A program made the position numbers and the translations under genes. From Larix kaempferi (Eukaryota > Streptophyta > Pinopsida > Pinales > Pinaceae), in NCBI GenBank assembly GCA_027924585.1, contig BSBM01000199.1, forward strand, positions 12,714,501 to 12,778,500: 64,000 nucleotides of DNA, in the 5' to 3' direction. The notes under the pieces are model-generated. The model did no database searches, was not told the DNA's origin, and worked only from the letters and a program-made list of their open reading frames with translations. This document shows positions 58,587 through 64,000 of this stretch, piece after piece. Numbering within the stretch: position 1 is the stretch's first letter; every line of letters begins with the position of its first letter.

Positions 58587-59717
58587 TGATCTGAAAGTTC
58601 ATATTTACAAATACCAAGTTCATATTTGAACTTAGTGAATTTTACTCTACCAAGTGGCCTGGTAAAAATATCTGAAGTTTAATCTTTGGATGGGAAGAAT
58701 TGAGACTTGATGATGTCCTTGATGATGAGAGATCTCATGAAGTGATACTTGGTGTTGACATGCTTTGTATTTTAGTGAAAAACTAAATTCTTGTCCATCT
58801 TTATTTCTTACTAACTATCGATCAATAAAGAAGTTGGTGACTTTTGTGTTATACCAAGATCCTATAATATCCTGCGTAGACGTACAATTTCACATGTTGC
58901 TTCCCATGATGATATGTACTATGCTTCTGCTGAAGAATTGGAAATTGTAGCTTGCTTTTTGCAACTCCAATATATTGTTGTTGAACCCAATTTCATTAAG
59001 TAACCAAAAATTGATGCACGATTATCAATGTTACCTACAAAATCAACATTTGAATATCCAACAAGTGTAAAGTATTTATTCTTCCTGTAGAGAATACCAA
59101 AGTCTTTTGTACGCTAAATATATCTTAGTACCCTTTTAGCTAAATTCCAGTGACTTTCCCTTGGTTCTTACATAAACCTTGAAAGTATATTGATTGAATA
59201 TGATAAATTTGGTCAAGTATTTGTCAAATAGATGAGACTGCCAATCAATTTCCCATAACTCTCACCATCCACGAACTCCCCCCTTCAAATTTTTAAAGTT
59301 TCAAATTCTTCTCCATAGGGGTAAGAGAAGGTTTACAATCTTCCATGCCACATTTCTTCAATAGATTAGTGGCATACTTAGTTTGACTAAGGAAGATGTG
59401 ATTTGGACATTGAGTGATTTCAAATCCAAGATAATAATGAAGTGTTCCTAAATTTTTCATCTTGAAACCTACTTGAATTTCTCCTTTAACTTGTTTGGTG
59501 TGGACTTCCTTCTTTATGATGATTAATTCATCAACATAGAGTGCAATTATCATGAAGTGTTTATATTTCATCTAAAAATACAAAGTATCGTCAGACTCAC
59601 TTTGTTGAAAACCAACCTTTCGTAGGCAATCGTCAATGTTTTCATACCAAGATCGAGAAGCTTATTTCAAGCCATATAAATCCTTTATAATTTTGCAACT
59701 TTACGTTATTATCCTTC
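58587..59717 (-). pseudogene. Ty1/copia RT-RNase H remnant
   Basis: Minus-strand translation from 59717: LYGLK then a stop in place of Gln, ASRSWYENIDDCLRKVGF, a second stop, then RT with ALYVDELIII (YVDD changed to YVDE), GTLHYYLGFEI and SQTKYATNLLKK. RNase H (KKQATISNSSAEAQYISSWE) follows, and then the element's C-terminal tail up to the polypurine tract. Stops and a frameshift are spread throughout. The remnant ends exactly where the plus-strand copia LTR begins, so it is the insertion target. Confidence 0.9.
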
Positions 59718-59937
59718 TGTTAGGATATTTAGACACTTAGGAGTTAGTTAAGATCAACTTGTGTAATATATCCGTTAGGGATAGTGTGTTTCTTTAGTAT
59801 GCATTAGTATGCATTTGTAAATACTTAATCCGACGGTCACGATATGTTTCCGACATAGAGTGATCCGACGGCTCAACTTCTCTTAGATCAAACCTAACCT
59901 TGATCCGTGGCTTAACACCCGATTGGTCCATGATCTC

Positions 59938-59945
59938 TATTTAAA
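59938..59945 (+). promoter_or_regulatory. TATA box of the copia LTR
   Basis: TATTTAAA, 220 bp into the LTR, preceded by GATCTC and followed by GAGCATGGAGG. Confidence 0.7.
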
Positions 59946-60013
59946 GAGCATGGAGGGTCATTGTTTAGTTGATCGATTATGAGAAGCTCATTTGTAACTT
60001 TCTTTCTTTGCAT

Positions 60014-60019
60014 AATAAA
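60014..60019 (+). terminator. Poly(A) signal in the copia LTR
   Basis: AATAAA, 76 bp after the TATA box. In the 3' LTR the same sequence would end the transcript. Confidence 0.6.
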
Positions 60020-60175
60020 TTGTCCCGTAGAAGCTATTTGGCCGGGGCCGTGGAGTGTTTCCCTCAAGGGGGTTTAAACCACGTCAAAACATCGGTGTGT
60101 TGATCTGTGATCTGTTTGTGTGAAGTGGTTTCTCTTGGTGTTCGGTCCTTTGGTAGTACCCTGTGTACCCGAACA

Positions 60176-60187
60176 TGGTATCAGAGC
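60176..60187 (+). promoter_or_regulatory. Primer binding site, initiator tRNA-Met
   Basis: TGGTATCAGAGC directly after the LTR, a perfect match to the usual plant copia primer site. Confidence 0.97.
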
Positions 60188-61027
60188 TTTTATGAAGAGC
60201 CGATTCCGGTTATGATCTAGATCTTGAACTGTTGTTGCCGAAACTCGAAAGGGTTTCTAGTTCTGGTATTTCTGTGCATTTCTGGGCTGTGGGAGGTGTT
60301 CCATTGCGTCCGGAGCGTCGTTTCTATTGAGAAATAGTTTTCGTTTGATCGAAAACGGTTCCCGGTTGCTCCAGAAACGCGTTTTTCATCAGATCTGAAG
60401 GTATAATGTTACAGTGACGCATTTTTTTTATTTCGTTTTTTGAAAAAAAAAAATCTCATATTTCATTTTTTGTTACTGTTAGATTTTTTTTGGTTTCGGA
60501 TTGTTGCTTTCCCGTCTGCGTATGCTCTTTGCCATGCACCTTGAGCGATCTCGGCAAATCAGAAACAGAAAGGGAAAGGGTTTTTTCTCGGCTGCGTATG
60601 CTCTTTGCCGTGCACTTTGCGCGATCTCGGCAAATCAGAAACAGAGAGAAAACGTAGACTTTCCGGGCAAGCTAACAAGATCTAACTCCACAAGTGTGGA
60701 AAAGTTTTTTTGTTTCGTTTTGTGGTTTGTTTTGCAGGAAAAAGGGCAAGCACGCAAACCGAACAAGAAGAGTAAAAAAAAAAAAAAAAAGGTTCATCTT
60801 GGGAAGAGGGGGGTTCATCTTGGGAAGAGGGGGGTTCTTTTTTTTTGCTGGACATTCTCTAGCTGCCACGTCACTATTGGGGACATCTTCAACAGTTTCT
60901 TTGTTCAAGCATAACTTCATCATACAGAGTCCGTTTTCAGTGCCATTTTTTTTGAAACCGGCTATTTTTTCGAGCTCTTCACATCCAGACTATTGGTTTC
61001 TGCTTTTACAGCCATTAATTTACAAAT
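60188..61027 (+). other. Leader between PBS and gag, with internal duplications
   Basis: TGCGTATGCTCTTTGCC...GATCTCGGCAAATCAGAAAC occurs twice, 76 bp apart (60517 and 60593). Further on is a 16-base or longer A-run and a 21-bp unit, GGTTCATCTTGGGAAGAGGG, in tandem at 60791 and 60812. Open frames here (60501-60914, 60694-61044) do not match gag and stop before or across its start, so they are probably leader sequence. Confidence 0.7.
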
Positions 61028-64000
61028 ATGGCCGCCCTTTGTGATATTCTACTTAACAGTTCCAACTATTTCTCATGGAAATCTCGTATGGAGGATGTTC
61101 TACGAAGTAGGGGGCTTTTCAGAATTACAACAGGGAAAGAAAAAGAACCCACTGATGATGATAAGAAAATAAAATGGGCAAATAGATGTGATGAAGCTCG
61201 TGGATTGATTGGGATGTCAATCTCTACTGATTTGCGATTCCACATATCTGGAATTGATGAACCTAATGCTGCTTGGGACAAGTTGGAAACTGTGTTTGGT
61301 AAACACAATGAAATTCGAGGTCACCAACTCGAAAATGAGTTGATTTCTTTAAATCCAAGTGACTTTTCATGCATTCAAGATTATTTATCTAAGTACAAAA
61401 CTCTCAAGCTCTTATGTGCAGAATGTAAGATTGAGAGGGAAGACAAACAATGCATTTATCATATTCTTTCCAAACTTGGACCTGCATATTCTGTTTTTGT
61501 ATCTACATTTTACTCCATGAAAGCGTCATTGAATGCAGCTAGCTATCAAGAGCCTAGTCTTGAATCCTTTTGTGATTCCTTGATTAGGGAACAAGATAAA
61601 CTCATTCATCTTGGAATAATCAACAATGCAGATACATCTGGGAAAGCCTTATTGTCCCAACAGAAAGAAAAGTCCAAGCCTCCCAAGAAACAAAATTTTC
61701 GCAATAATAAGTCAAACAAGGGTCCCAAACCCTCTCAGTCAGCTCCTTCCTTAAAAAATGACAAAGGATCCAAGCCAAAAGGCAAGAAGACTGAGCGTCA
61801 TTGCAACTATTGCGGGAAAGATAATCATGATGAATCAAAGTGTTTCAAGAAGATGGCAGCCTTGGAAGCAGCAATGAAGAAGCACCACATCAGCCTAGAT
61901 TCGTCATCAGAATCTACCTCTCATGGACATGCACTTTGTGCTTCTGGTTATTCTTATAATGCATCTTCTTCTTCTACTTCAAATGAATGGCTCATTGATT
62001 CTGGAGCATCTTATCATATGGCTAAGGATCAAGCCATCTTTTCTACTATGCATGAATGTAACACCAAACAAATATTTGTTGGTGATGATAGATCTCTAAG
62101 TGTTGTAGGAGCTGGAACAGTTCCAGTAGATAATGGTCATTTTAGTGATGTACTATGTGTTCCAAAAATTTCCTGCAATTTGTTATCAGTCTATCAGATC
62201 ACTCATTCTGGTGAAGGTAAAACTGTGACCTTTACACCTCACCAAGTTGTAATCAAGGATTTTAAAGATCCTCAACAGGTCCTAGCTACCGGAATTGTTG
62301 ATGATATTACCAGGTTGTACAAGTTTAACAACTTTGGGTCATCACCTTTCCCTTCAGTTTTTGTTGCTCATAGTGATAACTTGAGCAAACTTTGGCATGA
62401 GCGATTTGGTCACTTAAATTATCGCTCATTGCAACAACTATGTAAAGAAAATATGGTGACAGGTCTTCCGATGGTATCTTGCAGAGATGGTGTTTGCTCC
62501 GGTTGTGTACTCGGAAAACATCATCCGGACAGTTTTGACAAACGTGCCTCTTGGCACGCCTCGGTTCCCTTGGAGCTTGTGCATAGTGACTTGTGTGGTC
62601 CTCTTCCATCTGCTTCCTTTTCTGGTTTCAAATATTTCTTAACTTTCATTGATGATTACACCAGACGCACTTGGGTTTATTTCCTAAAACTTAAGAGCGA
62701 AGTATTTAACATGTTCTTGGCCTACAAGGCCCTTGTTGAAAAACAATCTGGTCATCAAATTATTAAGTTAAGATCTGACAATGGAGGAGAATATGTTAAC
62801 AAACAGTTCACTACTTTCTGCACTGAACAAGGCATCCAACAACAGCACACTGTTCCATATACACCACAACAAAATGGTGTAGCTGAGCGGAAGAACCGCA
62901 CTTTAAAAGAAATGGCTAATTGTATGATCCAATCTAAGGGACTAAGTCTTCAATTTTGGGCTGAAGCCATTAATTGTGCAAATTACATAGTTAATCGCAC
63001 CCCCACAAAAGCATTACAAGGTATAACACCGGAAGAAGCATGGAGTAAAATTAAACCTGATGTAAGTCACTTTCGTGTGTTTGGTAGTGAAGCATGGGCT
63101 CACATTCCGGATGAAAAACGGAAAGCATTGCAGCCTAAAAGTGAAAAGTGCATATTTGTTGGATATTCTGAAGATGTAAAAGGTTATAGACTTCTTCAAC
63201 CACCTTCTCATGCTATAATCATTAGAAGAGATGTTAAATTTGATGAAAATATCTTGGCCTACGAGCCTAACTCGGCGAGTGTGCCATCTTTGGCCTGCGA
63301 GCCTGATTTGGCGTTTGTGCCTTCTTCTTCTTCTTCCAACTTCCTTGACAGGTTTCCAACTCCAGTTTCTGATGATGACAGTGAGGATGAAAATCCACCT
63401 CCGCCTGCTCATGTTCCTCCAGTTGCACCAGCACAAGTGCTTCCTCGATGGGTCCGTTCAACATGTGAAGCAGCTGGTGATCTTGCCGGTGATCCTAGAG
63501 ATCAACGTCGAACACGTTCTCAGTTTCAGCGAGCCTCTTCTCTTTTGGCTCAAGTTTCCGAGAATCATGATCCAGAAACTTTTGCAGAAGCTTCAGGGAA
63601 TCCAGATTGGGATGCAGCCATGGATGAAGAATATCGTTCCTTAATGGCGAACGATACTTGGGATCTTGTACCTCTTCCAAAAGGAAGAAAACTTGTCAGA
63701 TGTAAATGGGTCTACAGAACTAAGTATGCATCAGATGGAAGTGTTGAAAGACTTAAGGCAAGGTTAGTTGCCAAAGGTTTTTCCCAAGTTGAAGGGATTG
63801 ACTACAATGAAACCTTTGCTCCCGTCGCCAAAATGAACTCCATCCGCCTTGTTCTTTCCCTTGCAGCCTTACACAACTGGGAAGTCCATCAAATGGATGT
63901 CAAGTCTGCCTTCTTACATGGTGATTTACAGGAGGAAATTTACATGGAACAACCTCCTGGCTATGTTCAGAATAACTCTAGCCTTGTCTGCCGCCTTAAG
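61028..64000 (+). CDS. Ty1/copia gag-pol polyprotein, open to the window edge
   Basis: From ATG at 61028 the frame is open for 991 codons to the last base; I checked every codon. It is the only long intact frame in the window. Gag (residues 1 to about 255) has the usual start (ILLNSSNYFSWKSRMEDVLR) and a CCHC knuckle at 259-272 (CNYCGKDNHDESKC). Aspartic protease: WLIDSGASYHM, active Asp 324. GAG-pre-integrase zinc region: H457, H462, C490, C493. Integrase core: Asp 521 (VHSDLCGPL), Asp 584 (RSDNGGEY), Glu 620 (NGVAERKNRT), exact D-35-E. RT starts near 876 (WVYRTKY, LKARLVAKGF) and includes the first catalytic Asp 957 (QMDVKSAFLHG). The YVDD motif and RNase H lie beyond the window. The product would be cleaved into capsid, protease, integrase and RT acting in cytoplasmic particles and then the nucleus. 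Confidence 0.97.
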   Translation, partial: MAALCDILLNSSNYFSWKSRMEDVLRSRGLFRITTGKEKEPTDDDKKIKWANRCDEARGLIGMSISTDLRFHISGIDEPNAAWDKLETVFGKHNEIRGHQLENELISLNPSDFSCIQDYLSKYKTLKLLCAECKIEREDKQCIYHILSKLGPAYSVFVSTFYSMKASLNAASYQEPSLESFCDSLIREQDKLIHLGIINNADTSGKALLSQQKEKSKPPKKQNFRNNKSNKGPKPSQSAPSLKNDKGSKPKGKKTERHCNYCGKDNHDESKCFKKMAALEAAMKKHHISLDSSSESTSHGHALCASGYSYNASSSSTSNEWLIDSGASYHMAKDQAIFSTMHECNTKQIFVGDDRSLSVVGAGTVPVDNGHFSDVLCVPKISCNLLSVYQITHSGEGKTVTFTPHQVVIKDFKDPQQVLATGIVDDITRLYKFNNFGSSPFPSVFVAHSDNLSKLWHERFGHLNYRSLQQLCKENMVTGLPMVSCRDGVCSGCVLGKHHPDSFDKRASWHASVPLELVHSDLCGPLPSASFSGFKYFLTFIDDYTRRTWVYFLKLKSEVFNMFLAYKALVEKQSGHQIIKLRSDNGGEYVNKQFTTFCTEQGIQQQHTVPYTPQQNGVAERKNRTLKEMANCMIQSKGLSLQFWAEAINCANYIVNRTPTKALQGITPEEAWSKIKPDVSHFRVFGSEAWAHIPDEKRKALQPKSEKCIFVGYSEDVKGYRLLQPPSHAIIIRRDVKFDENILAYEPNSASVPSLACEPDLAFVPSSSSSNFLDRFPTPVSDDDSEDENPPPPAHVPPVAPAQVLPRWVRSTCEAAGDLAGDPRDQRRTRSQFQRASSLLAQVSENHDPETFAEASGNPDWDAAMDEEYRSLMANDTWDLVPLPKGRKLVRCKWVYRTKYASDGSVERLKARLVAKGFSQVEGIDYNETFAPVAKMNSIRLVLSLAALHNWEVHQMDVKSAFLHGDLQEEIYMEQPPGYVQNNSSLVCRLK

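Larger units (their letters stand above)
59718..60175 (+). repeat. 5' LTR of the copia element
   Basis: TGTTAGGATAT...CCCGAACA, 458 bp, TGTT/AACA termini, directly followed by the PBS. Two copies of TTAGTATGCATT adjoin near 59794. Between TATA box and poly(A) signal are about 70 bp, leaving a short R region. Confidence 0.95.
59718..64000 (+). mobile_element. Intact-looking Ty1/copia element (3' part outside window)
   Basis: Contains a 5' LTR, PBS, leader and a gag-pol frame with no stop to the window edge. It interrupts an older copia element on the opposite strand; the 5 bp before it, CCTTC, should recur after its 3' LTR. No mutation of a catalytic residue is seen in any domain covered here. 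Confidence 0.95.

Overview
The window looks like intergenic DNA from a large, repeat-rich plant nuclear genome. A gymnosperm is my best guess, from the density of old nested LTR retrotransposons and simple-sequence satellites, but nothing here proves it. I see no ordinary host gene with a convincing exon structure. Almost everything recognisable is a transposable element, a piece of one, or a repeat array.

Layout. 1-4542 is the 3' part of a decayed Ty3/gypsy element: integrase with stop codons, a 149-bp tandem array, hairpins and a probable 3' LTR. 4543-14016 is mostly featureless AT-rich DNA with a copia LTR remnant, a rearranged repeat cluster (8590-8985) and an unrecognised, frameshifted coding remnant (10466-11395). 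14017-26428 is one minus-strand Ty1/copia element. It is split by a nested, internally deleted gypsy element (16263-20511, perfect TSD TAATC), and its right LTR holds a solo LTR (25425-26245, TSD TTGCG). 26429-27895 is AT-rich with SINE-like units.

27940-55290 is dominated by two degenerate satellites. Satellite A has a 10-bp period built on TTGACYATGK; satellite B has a period of about 29-30 bp. Inserted into them are two large inverted-repeat (foldback) elements that share termini, hallmark palindromes and a GATTCT/AGAATC core (28400-30335 and 42879-45683), small hairpin MITEs, and a chromovirus shell with TSD CATCG/CATTG (34991-38594). A 3.45-kb tandem duplication follows (44159-47618 and 47622-51061); its second copy carries a perfect 46-bp palindrome. 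An unrecognised coding remnant with an (AT)n tail and a tRNA-type SINE with a (TA)n tail lie just beyond.

55693-57521 is a solo LTR with perfect TSD AATAT. 58017-58297 is a DUF4216-like fragment cut by the LTR of an old minus-strand copia element (58298-59717). That element is itself interrupted at 59718 by the youngest-looking element here: a plus-strand Ty1/copia element with an intact 5' LTR, a perfect initiator-tRNA-Met primer binding site and a gag-pol frame open for 991 codons to the last base of the window.

How the parts relate: this is a record of nested insertion. Satellites were hit by foldback and LTR elements, LTR elements were hit by other LTR elements, and one block was duplicated. 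Only the copia element at the right edge could plausibly still encode working proteins.
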